Notes under the pieces: generated by a model
What the model was told of the DNA's origin: nothing
Seen by the model: only the letters and a program-made list of their open reading frames with translations
Database searches by the model: none
In this document: piece after piece, positions 8,849-16,731 of the stretch
How positions within the stretch are numbered: position 1 is the first letter of the stretch
Layout: the number at the start of each line of letters is the position of its first letter
Assembly (NCBI GenBank): GCA_041584055.1
Contig: JBFHER010000015.1
Coordinates: forward strand, 1-28,028
Direction of reading: 5' to 3'
Length of the DNA: 28,028 nucleotides
DNA from: JBFHER01 sp041584055
GTDB taxonomy: Bacteria > Bacteroidota > Bacteroidia > Bacteroidales > UBA5342
Program-made: the position numbers and the translations under genes

Positions 8849-10456
8849 TTAATTTGAAAATGATTGGTTAGCCTTCGACGCGTTCTTTCCCCGGGATTGC
8901 GTTGTGAGAATATATTTGTTAATCAAGGCGAACAACTTTTCTTTGTCCAGAGGCTTTGTTATAAAATCATCACAGCCATGTTGTAAGGCCAATGATTTGT
9001 CATGTTCAGTAGAATATGCAGTTTGCGCAATAACGGGTAAATCCGGGAACAATGATTTTATTTTTTCTGTTGCTTGGTGTCCGTTCATCACCGGCATCTT
9101 GATATCCATTAAAACAAGATCTATGTTAATATTGGCCATACAGATATCAATCGCTTCTTGTCCATTCTTTGCGCGAAGAATGTGGTAGCTCATTCCTTCT
9201 TTTCTCTTTAACAGCGCTTCAAGATACAGGAAGTTGACGTCTTCATCTTCCGCAATAAGTACAGTGGAAATTTCTTTTGTTCTTGTGTCTGATTTTAAAT
9301 CAGACGTTTTGTTTTCTAAGTTTACGGATGACTTGTAAGGAATGGTAAGGTAAAAAGTTGATCCTTTCCCTTTTTCTGATTCCAGAGTAATATCACCTCC
9401 CAACAATTTTGCGTTCTCTTTTGATATGGCAAGGCCAAGGCCCAGACCACCAAATTCAAAGGATATTTCTTTGTACTCCTGTGAAAAGCGTTCAAAAATA
9501 ACTTCATGGTTTTCCGGTGCAATTCCGATGCCTGAATCTTTAACATAAAACACAAGGTTATTAATCTCAATATAATAGCCTATTTCAATGGTTCCATTGC
9601 TTGTGTACTGAAATGCATTTTCGAGTAGATTACTTAATATCTTATGTAGCTTTGTTTTATCCGTGATGATGTTACTTTCGTCATCTTTCAATGCTTTCTT
9701 AAGTGTTAAGGTTGTGTCTGTGTGCTGTGTTTTTTCATTAAAAACAGAGTACAGTTCCATCAACAAATCGTTCAGACAGAATTGATTCTCGTTTGGTTTT
9801 TCCTGTTTGGTTTCAAGGTTCGATATTTCAAGTATGTCATCAATAATTTTCAGTAATTGATGGCTGCTGTTTTGTACCAGCATTGAATAATCCAATCTTT
9901 CCTCACAAGAAACATCCGGGTCGTTTAATAACTGAGAAAATCCGATGATACCATTCATCGGTGTCCGGATTTCGTGTGACATGTTATTGAGGAATTCTGT
10001 TTTTAATTTATCACTTTTTTCAGCTCTTTCTTTTGCTTTAACAAGTTCCTGGTTTTTTTGTAATAACTCGGAGTTCTTCTTGTTTATTAATTCTTTAATA
10101 GCCATCTTTTGCTTTACTTCCGCGGGCAACCACCTGTACAATACAATGATCAGAACAAGCAAGCCTGTAATGAATGTTATAAATTTCGGTAAAAAAACAT
10201 ATTGGGGTTCGGTAAGGGTGTTAAAAATGTTGATGGAAATGAATCCATCCTGAGACGCGTGCCTTAAACCAAAATAAACGCCCTCAAATATTGTTCTAAA
10301 CGCATCAACTAATAAAATAAACAATAAAAGATTCAGCAGTTTGTCTTGCGTTTTGTAGTATTTTATTTTTTGGAGATAAAAAACAAACACATACACCCAG
10401 ATTGCCACGATCAAGCCATAGGTAATGGGTGTAATGTATCTAAAAGCGTCATTCAT
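8849..10456 (-). CDS. Membrane hybrid histidine kinase with C-terminal receiver
   Basis: 535 residues. The N-terminal part has about three hydrophobic segments (residues 10-30, 40-60, 88-108) and no large periplasmic domain. A coiled coil (112-150) leads to HisKA with H-box NNMSHEIRTPMNG (His161). HATPase_c follows, with N-box NLLENAF (Asn280), G1 KDSGIGI (Asp307) and G2 GLGLGLAI (337-344). The receiver (398-517) has acidic residues EDED 403-406, phospho-Asp451 in LVLMDIKMPVMNG, Thr479 and Lys501. Family knowledge: such kinases autophosphorylate on His and pass phosphate to their own Asp, then usually through an Hpt protein. No Hpt or output domain is present here. It converges on the propeller kinase gene, so the pair may or may not share a pathway. 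The start ATG lies 6 bases from a dyad at 10463-10477. Confidence 0.92.
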   Translation of the reverse strand: MNDAFRYITPITYGLIVAIWVYVFVFYLQKIKYYKTQDKLLNLLLFILLVDAFRTIFEGVYFGLRHASQDGFISINIFNTLTEPQYVFLPKFITFITGLLVLIIVLYRWLPAEVKQKMAIKELINKKNSELLQKNQELVKAKERAEKSDKLKTEFLNNMSHEIRTPMNGIIGFSQLLNDPDVSCEERLDYSMLVQNSSHQLLKIIDDILEISNLETKQEKPNENQFCLNDLLMELYSVFNEKTQHTDTTLTLKKALKDDESNIITDKTKLHKILSNLLENAFQYTSNGTIEIGYYIEINNLVFYVKDSGIGIAPENHEVIFERFSQEYKEISFEFGGLGLGLAISKENAKLLGGDITLESEKGKGSTFYLTIPYKSSVNLENKTSDLKSDTRTKEISTVLIAEDEDVNFLYLEALLKRKEGMSYHILRAKNGQEAIDICMANINIDLVLMDIKMPVMNGHQATEKIKSLFPDLPVIAQTAYSTEHDKSLALQHGCDDFITKPLDKEKLFALINKYILTTQSRGKNASKANQSFSN

Positions 10457-10462
10457 ATATCA

Positions 10463-10477
10463 ATACAAGTGTTGTAT
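10463..10477. promoter_or_regulatory. Perfect dyad just upstream of the hybrid kinase start
   Basis: ATACAA-GTG-TTGTAT is a perfect 6+6 dyad with a 3-base centre. It begins 7 bases outside the kinase start codon, so it could be an operator overlapping the translation start region, or a small 5'UTR hairpin that limits translation. No cognate regulator is identifiable. Confidence 0.35.
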
Positions 10478-10762
10478 CTGGTTTAATGTTACAAGATAGT
10501 AAAAACTTTTGTACGTTCATTCTTTGAAATTAAGGAGCGTTGAATTTGTGCTGCTTTTCAGTTAATATTAAAATTGAATCCTTTGCACAGGCATAAGCTG
10601 ATCACAGGTTTTGTGCTGCCTGATGTTTTTTTAATAAATATGTTGTTGTATTTATTGATGATGTATGTTTTTAGGTAATCATGGGCATTTTCATTGCAGT
10701 TCTTTCAGGCTAACTTTGATGCAACTGACCGTGTTTTTGTGTGATTCTATTTTCATTGATAT

Positions 10763-10838
10763 CAGGTATTTCTAATTCGGATTGAATTATTTGGCTTTTG
10801 CATTGATTATTCAACAAATAATCCGATTTTCATACCTG
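10763..10838 (+). repeat. Long imperfect inverted repeat in the leader of the SLC12-ATPase gene
   Basis: The left arm (10763-10793) contains CAGGTAT, TCGGATT and TTATTTG; the right arm (10815-10838) contains their complements in reverse order (CAAATAATCCGA...ATACCTG), with unequal interior spacers and a 21-base loop. Inside it, GATTATT (10805-10811) can instead pair with AATAATC (10817-10823), which uses part of the right arm. The two pairings exclude each other, as in attenuator-like switches. It lies 85 bases before the ATG at 10924. Confidence 0.5.
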
Positions 10839-10923
10839 AAATTGTAAAGCTGGAGATGACGGGTTATATTGCGGTTAAATATTTGATTGAACATACTATT
10901 TTGGAAATAATCGGAACACAATC

Positions 10924-13900
10924 ATGAAGAAATTTGGAACATTTGGAGGCGTATTCACGCCATCGATATTAACCATACTTGGTGTAATTATGTACCTGCG
11001 TATGGGATGGGTTGTTGGAAATGCCGGAACGTTAACACTGGTTCTCGGAATTATTTTCTTAGCGCATATCGTATCGATTTCTACGGGCTTGAGTATTTCA
11101 TCCATCGCCACGGATAAAAAAATAAAGTCTGGAGGAATATACTACATCTTGTCACGTAGCTTAGGATTCCCATTTGGAGGTGCCATTGGACTCACCCTTT
11201 TTGCTGCAACTGCATTGAGTATATCACTGTATCTGATTGGATTTAGTGAAAGTCTTTTAATGGTGGCCAAAGATTGGCTTCATATTGAAGAGATTACCAC
11301 CAATCACCTTCGGATTGTAGGTTCTGTATCTTTGCTTGCGATTGTTACCATTGCCTATATCAGCACCAGTTTTGCAATCAAAACCCAGTACATTATTTTA
11401 ACCGCGATCGTCCTTTCCCTGATTTCTATATTCTTTGGGACCTCCGAAGGTAAAGGATTTGATTTTTCAGAAGTGGATCTGGACAATGTTCCGGGCTTTG
11501 CGGTCATTTTTGGTATATTTTTTCCGGCAGTAACAGGTTTCACTGCTGGTGTGGCCATGTCAGGGGATTTAAAAAATCCCGAAAAATCAATTCCCTGGGG
11601 AACGCTGCTCGCAATTTTTACCGGGTTAATAATTTATTCCGGCTTATCTGTTTTTATCTATTTCAAGATTCCTGGGGCCGAGCTTATTCAAAACAACAAT
11701 GCACTGGTCGAATTCAGCTGGATACCCTCTCTTGTGATTGCAGGCATCTGGGGCGCCACCTTGTCATCGGCCTTAGGTGGCATTTTAGGAGGACCCAGAA
11801 TTCTTCAATCCATGTCTTTGGATCGCATTACACCACGTATTTTCGGAAAAGGTGTTGGTAAAAACAATGAACCACGAAATGCGCTGGTGTTTACCTTTGT
11901 TTTAGCTGAATTAGGAATTTTAATTGGCGAATTAAATGTAATTGCCGGCGTGGTGGCGATGTTTTATATGGCGGCCTATCTGGTAATTAATTTATCCTGC
12001 TTTTTAGAAAAATGGGCGAGTCCTGATTTTAGACCAAAATTCAAGATTAATATTATTATTCCTCTCATCGGGGTGGTAACCATCTTTTTATTGATGATAC
12101 AATTGAATGTTGTAGCGACCCTGGCTTCAATTGTTATTATTGCGGCAGTTTTTATTTATCTAACAAGAAAACAATTGGTCTTAAGTTCAGGAGACGTGTG
12201 GTCAAGTGTCTGGTCATCTGTTGTGAAAATGGGACTTAAAAATCTGGATAAAAAACCTAAGAATAAACGTCTTTGGGAACCCAATATTTTACTTTTCAGT
12301 GGGGGGACTGATGCGCGACCACACTTAATAGATATTAGCAAAGCAATTGCCGGAAAAGGTGGTATGATATCTAATTTTGATTTAATCGAAAATTCAACGG
12401 CGAAAACATTGTTCCCAAAACGGGAACAGGCCCTGGATCAGGATAACCTCAAAGATGACATTGTGTTTCATCGCAAACAGGAATGCAATAGTTTGTTTAA
12501 GGGGATTGAAGCCATTGCAAGCACGTACGGCTTTTCTGGCATTGAGCCAAATACTGTATTGATGGGATGGGCAAGAAATACCAAAGACCCAATATGGTTT
12601 GCCAATATGAATAAAAAATTAAACGAACTGGATTATAATATTCTATATCTGGATTATGATAAGAAAAAAGGTTTTGGTTCATATCGGAAAATAGATATTT
12701 GGTGGAATAATATTAACAACGTAAGCGAACTTACAATTCAAATTGCAAAGCGCATTTTAACCTCGAATGAGTGGGGCGATGCTGAAATAAGAATTCTGTA
12801 CCTTAATACCCATCATCAGAAAAAAACAATTGAATCCCTTATCTTAAAACAGTTCGCATCACTGCGCATCGATTTCCCATTTCAAATTATTAACAATGAG
12901 GTGGAACAAAAGTCCTTTTATGAAGTGGTGAGGGCACACTCAACTGAGGCAGATCTGATTATTGTAGAGATTCCGGAAATGCAAAATGGAGAGGAGGCTC
13001 ACTTTGTGCAGGAAACAAATGATTTTCTTAGCGAAAATGCCACCACCCTGTTGGTTAGCGCCTCCAATAGTTTTACTGCAAATACACAGGAATTGCTTAA
13101 AACGGAGAATTTCTATCAACAAGATAGTGAGTTGCTGGTATTAAAACCGGATCCAATTGAAGCAATCAGGTTTTCCGGATTTAATCCTTTGGATGAGGCA
13201 GTACAACAAATTGATAGGCATTTTACAGAATTAAATCAGCTGTTTTCTTCGAAAATTTATACTGCTTTGGCAGATGTCTATAAATCATTGCTGAGCTTGT
13301 TAAAAGAGCAGTATGAACAAAATGCAGATAAATCGGCAGGGGCGTTTTTAGAACTTAAACAAAGTTTGATCGAGGATTTACTAAGCAATCAACGCTTTCA
13401 GCCTGTTTGTGATCGTATTAAAGGAGAAGTGAATCTTCTTCTCAGCAACTCTTATAAGTTAATAAACGAATCACCAAATCTGATTCATCGAATCTATGAT
13501 GCTCAGGATTTAAAGTTTAGTGAAAGTGATTCAGAGGAATTACGCAAAACGAAAAAACGCTTGCAACGGAAAAATGAAGAAAATATACAATTTCAAAAAA
13601 GCATAAAAGGTTATTATACCAACTTATATTTAAAGAATTTATCTCAACAACTATTGTTCATAGGAAGTTCTACAAAGTTGATCAATGAAAGATTGATCCA
13701 ATGGATTGTGGATTTTGATGCTTCTAAACCGTTAAAGATAAGTGTGATTGAAAATGAGTTAGAGACGATGTACGCTTCATTGGGAAATGGTTTTTTTAAT
13801 CAATTAAATGTAATCTCACGTGAATTGTGCAACGCAGCAAGTGTTGCCTCTGATGCATTGGAAAGTAACTCTGCCGATATAATTAAAAACGGAAAACTAT

Positions 13901-15885
13901 CCAGGAGCAAAAGAAAAGAAGCCGTAAAATTAATGGGAATGTATTCTCAAATCTGGTTGGGTAATACGCAATTACTTACAAACCAGTTATTACTGAGTAT
14001 TCAGTTGCGATCCCTGGAAGTAAAAACGTCTAAAAGCATCACTTTTGCAGCTAAAACCATAGAAAAAGAACTATTGAGCAGCACCCTTAAAGAAATTAAG
14101 AAATGCAGCCCTAAATTGGAGTCATATACGATTGAAGAGATCAATCTAATTAAGAAAAAACTGTACAAAAATGCGAACCAGTTTAATTTGGAACTTGCAT
14201 TCAAAGAAATTCAATCGAGTATAGAAAGCAATATTGCTTTGATTGATGATGCAACAAACGTTATCTCACATGATGATCTTCATCAATTTGACCAAAGTCA
14301 GGTAAACATTGCACCTTCGGTTATAAACGCTGACCGGATTGCAAAAAGTGTCATTGAAAATGAAGTTATAGCGCTGCTTAAGGATGTGTTTCAGGAAAAT
14401 ATTAACGAAGGAAGAACAGAAATTTCGAAAATTGAGAATGCGCTGGATCTTTTGAAATATGACCTGTCAAGCAAATCAGGTGACGAGAAAAACAGGAAAT
14501 TAATTTTTAAAAAACTGAGTGATCAACTTGATGAATCTGCCAGGAACATCGAAAAGTTAAGAGTAAAACAGGGCGTCGAAGTAAATGAATTGTTAGAATC
14601 GTTACAAATTATTCTGAGATTGGAATCCATCGCTGAAAAAGCAGATGGAATTGGAATTTCATTTCAACAGATTAATAAAAACAAGATTTCTGATCAGGTT
14701 AAAAATCAGATTGAAAAATGGGTAAATCGGCTGTATGCATTTGATGTGAAATCCATCGATAAGGTGGCAGATTCAAAATTTCAATACAGAACCAAATCAC
14801 TTCAAAATCCGCATTCTAAATTCTCCGATTTTAGTGAACTGGTCAGTCTAAATAAGAAAACCGAAAAGCAACTTCCGTTTTATTATAATCAATTGTTTAC
14901 CGGGAAACATACACCACAAACTGAATTTCTAGAAAATAGAAAAACTGAGTTACTTGCTTTTAAAAAGGCTGTGGATCGTTTTAATGGAGGCAAAAGTGGC
15001 GCCATATTATTAACAGGATATCCATTGTCCGGTAAAACTTATTTAATACAAAATGCCATCAATTTGTATTGTCCAAGAAATGTCATTTCTATTCCCGCAC
15101 CAGAACAGGGGAATTTAAGCGGCCCGGAAATGCTTAATAATGCCCTGGCAAATGCAACAGGATTTGATGGGGATGCGCATGCTATTTTAAAACAGGTGAA
15201 GAAAAAATCAACAATTTATTTTGAAGATCTTGAATTGTGGTGGACCAGAAGTGAGTCAGGAACCCGTTATTTGCAGGAAATTATTAATCTGATGAGGCAA
15301 TTTGGAGGGACACATTTGTTTGTACTTGATTGTAATATTTTTTTCTATGAGCATATTCGCCAGTATTTAGCCATTGACGAGCGCTTGCTGGCAACAATTA
15401 TTACATCATCATTGCCAATTTCTGAAATTAAGAATGTCATTATGAATCGGCATAAGAGTGGAGGGATGAAGTTCATTTGGCACGATAAGGAAGAAAATAA
15501 ATTGGGGGCGCGTGAGAAAAATGAGTTGTTTAGAAAGATTACAATCCAAACCGAAGGAAGTATTGGAATGGCCCTACACATGTGGATTGGAAATATATCC
15601 AAAATAGAAAAGAACGATATCTATTTTTCAAATTTTGAAAACTATTCTCTTCCTTCGATTAAAAATCCTGAATGGGAAAATATGCTCACCCAGGTTTTGA
15701 TGCATAAAAAGATAACGGCAAAGCGTTTAAAAGAGGTGTATCAATCCGAAAATGAATTGGATATTGAGACGACCTTGCAAAGTCTGATACGTGCAGGCTT
15801 GCTTGTGAAAACGACCACCAACTGTTTAAGTGTTTCACCTTATATTTTGCCTTATCTCATAAAATATTTAGCTAAAAAGTCTTGA
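10924..15885 (+). CDS. SLC12-like cation-chloride cotransporter fused to a helical region and AAA+ ATPase
   Basis: 1653 residues. Residues 1 to about 415 form an 11-12 helix APC-fold transporter of the SLC12 type: TM1 reads GGVFTPSILTILGVIMYLRM then GWVVGNAG, followed by SGGIYYILSRSLG, TGFTAGVAMSGDLKNPEKSIP, GGPRILQSMSLDRI and FYMAAYLVINLSCFLE. Residues about 450-745 resemble the SLC12 cytoplasmic/USP-like domain (WEPNILLFSGG, VLMGWAR, ADLIIVEIPE, TTLLVSAS). Residues about 750-1310 are charged, helical and unrecognised. Residues about 1335-1560 are an AAA+ ATPase: Walker A GYPLSGKT (1365-1372), Walker B IYFED (Glu1434-Asp1435), sensor-1-like Asn1471 (LDCN) and a possible arginine finger Arg1487 (AIDER). 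Residues about 1590-1653 look like a winged helix. Known bacterial and archaeal SLC12 homologues are about half this length. The MscS-like gene starts one base after the stop. I infer ATP-controlled ion or volume regulation; the ion specificity is unknown. Confidence 0.85.
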   Translation: MKKFGTFGGVFTPSILTILGVIMYLRMGWVVGNAGTLTLVLGIIFLAHIVSISTGLSISSIATDKKIKSGGIYYILSRSLGFPFGGAIGLTLFAATALSISLYLIGFSESLLMVAKDWLHIEEITTNHLRIVGSVSLLAIVTIAYISTSFAIKTQYIILTAIVLSLISIFFGTSEGKGFDFSEVDLDNVPGFAVIFGIFFPAVTGFTAGVAMSGDLKNPEKSIPWGTLLAIFTGLIIYSGLSVFIYFKIPGAELIQNNNALVEFSWIPSLVIAGIWGATLSSALGGILGGPRILQSMSLDRITPRIFGKGVGKNNEPRNALVFTFVLAELGILIGELNVIAGVVAMFYMAAYLVINLSCFLEKWASPDFRPKFKINIIIPLIGVVTIFLLMIQLNVVATLASIVIIAAVFIYLTRKQLVLSSGDVWSSVWSSVVKMGLKNLDKKPKNKRLWEPNILLFSGGTDARPHLIDISKAIAGKGGMISNFDLIENSTAKTLFPKREQALDQDNLKDDIVFHRKQECNSLFKGIEAIASTYGFSGIEPNTVLMGWARNTKDPIWFANMNKKLNELDYNILYLDYDKKKGFGSYRKIDIWWNNINNVSELTIQIAKRILTSNEWGDAEIRILYLNTHHQKKTIESLILKQFASLRIDFPFQIINNEVEQKSFYEVVRAHSTEADLIIVEIPEMQNGEEAHFVQETNDFLSENATTLLVSASNSFTANTQELLKTENFYQQDSELLVLKPDPIEAIRFSGFNPLDEAVQQIDRHFTELNQLFSSKIYTALADVYKSLLSLLKEQYEQNADKSAGAFLELKQSLIEDLLSNQRFQPVCDRIKGEVNLLLSNSYKLINESPNLIHRIYDAQDLKFSESDSEELRKTKKRLQRKNEENIQFQKSIKGYYTNLYLKNLSQQLLFIGSSTKLINERLIQWIVDFDASKPLKISVIENELETMYASLGNGFFNQLNVISRELCNAASVASDALESNSADIIKNGKLSRSKRKEAVKLMGMYSQIWLGNTQLLTNQLLLSIQLRSLEVKTSKSITFAAKTIEKELLSSTLKEIKKCSPKLESYTIEEINLIKKKLYKNANQFNLELAFKEIQSSIESNIALIDDATNVISHDDLHQFDQSQVNIAPSVINADRIAKSVIENEVIALLKDVFQENINEGRTEISKIENALDLLKYDLSSKSGDEKNRKLIFKKLSDQLDESARNIEKLRVKQGVEVNELLESLQIILRLESIAEKADGIGISFQQINKNKISDQVKNQIEKWVNRLYAFDVKSIDKVADSKFQYRTKSLQNPHSKFSDFSELVSLNKKTEKQLPFYYNQLFTGKHTPQTEFLENRKTELLAFKKAVDRFNGGKSGAILLTGYPLSGKTYLIQNAINLYCPRNVISIPAPEQGNLSGPEMLNNALANATGFDGDAHAILKQVKKKSTIYFEDLELWWTRSESGTRYLQEIINLMRQFGGTHLFVLDCNIFFYEHIRQYLAIDERLLATIITSSLPISEIKNVIMNRHKSGGMKFIWHDKEENKLGAREKNELFRKITIQTEGSIGMALHMWIGNISKIEKNDIYFSNFENYSLPSIKNPEWENMLTQVLMHKKITAKRLKEVYQSENELDIETTLQSLIRAGLLVKTTTNCLSVSPYILPYLIKYLAKKS

Positions 15886-15886
15886 T

Positions 15887-16603
15887 ATGTTACATTTCAA
15901 TCAAATTTCATACAACAAGTTTGTGGGCCTTATCATGCTGGCTGTTTTTATTTTTGTTTTACATCGGGCCATTAATTTTCTCATAAGTAAGTATGTTAAA
16001 AAGGAAACTCAAGAAAATCTGCTTTCAATCATTGTTCCTGTGGCAATAAATTTTGTATGGATTTTCTTCTTTTTATACAGCATTTACTTACTGGCAATAA
16101 TTAATCCACTGGTAACCATTTTCATCTCAGGCCTGCTCCTTCTTGCCACATGGAACTATGTTAAAGATTTTGTACACGGAACAATGTTTAAAGTGCAAAA
16201 AGGAAATGTGATCGGTCAACTCATAAAAGTGGCTGATGTTTCAGGTGAAGTGGTTAAAATGAAAAACACCCGAATTCATCTGCAATTGGAAAGTGGTGAG
16301 ATCGTTGAATATCCGTATAGCAAACTATCAGACAGTATTCTTGCGATTCGCTCTAACATTGAGGATTATAAAAAATGTACCCTTAGAATAACTGCTCCCC
16401 TGAATAAAGAAATTGAGGGCATTAAGAAAAAACTTAGATTTCATTTGTTTAATATCCCCTGGATCGTTTCAAATCGTGAAATTAAGATTGATGTTGTTGG
16501 ACAGGATGGAAAAAGCTTAGATATTAAGATTAGCGCTTACACCCTTGACGAAAAATTTATTCCAAAAATTCAGCAAAGTATCGATCTGATTTCATTCGAT
16601 TAA
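15887..16603 (+). CDS. MscS-like mechanosensitive channel family protein
   Basis: 238 residues. Hydrophobic segments at about 10-33, 45-68 and 70-93 precede an MscS beta-domain. The order WNYVKDFVHGTMFKVQKGN, VADVSGEVVKMKNTRIHLQ, ESGEIVEYPYSKL matches the family's 'G...F.VGD.I...GVEG.V..I..R.T.I...DG..V.IPNS.L', and the usual alpha/beta C-terminal domain follows (to about 235). The usual Gly/Ala-rich pore helix is replaced by a bulky GLLLLATWNYVKDF stretch, so gating or conductance may differ, or the protein may be a regulatory subunit. Its ATG is one base after the stop of the SLC12-AAA+ gene, so the two are almost certainly co-transcribed and translationally coupled. Family role: release of ions or solutes on membrane tension. 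Confidence 0.82.
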   Translation: MLHFNQISYNKFVGLIMLAVFIFVLHRAINFLISKYVKKETQENLLSIIVPVAINFVWIFFFLYSIYLLAIINPLVTIFISGLLLLATWNYVKDFVHGTMFKVQKGNVIGQLIKVADVSGEVVKMKNTRIHLQLESGEIVEYPYSKLSDSILAIRSNIEDYKKCTLRITAPLNKEIEGIKKKLRFHLFNIPWIVSNREIKIDVVGQDGKSLDIKISAYTLDEKFIPKIQQSIDLISFD

Positions 16604-16731
16604 TGCATGGCTCATTGTCGTTCTGATCTCCGTGTGCCTACAAAACAAACGCATGTTGTATTAAAATTAAAGAAAAGAGATAAACGATAAAACGTCCAGA
16701 TGGAAACAGAATGTGCATCAATTTACAAAGC

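Larger units (their letters stand above)
10457..10923. other. Divergent intergenic region between the hybrid kinase and the SLC12-ATPase operon
   Basis: 467 bases with no plausible gene on either strand. It should carry promoters for both flanking genes, yet I find no perfect TAnnTTTG box. Structure seen: a dyad at 10463-10477, a 6-base inverted repeat CAGGCA (10588-10593)/TGCCTG (10617-10622) followed within three bases by seven T, and a large imperfect hairpin at 10763-10838. The repeat with the T-run resembles a terminator although no upstream plus-strand gene needs one, so a short RNA is possible. Confidence 0.5.

Noticed and set aside
16604..16731. Possible terminator or small gene between the MscS-like gene and the convergent sulfatase
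   Set aside because: I searched for a stem with a T-tract on either strand and found none convincing; no frame of note is present.
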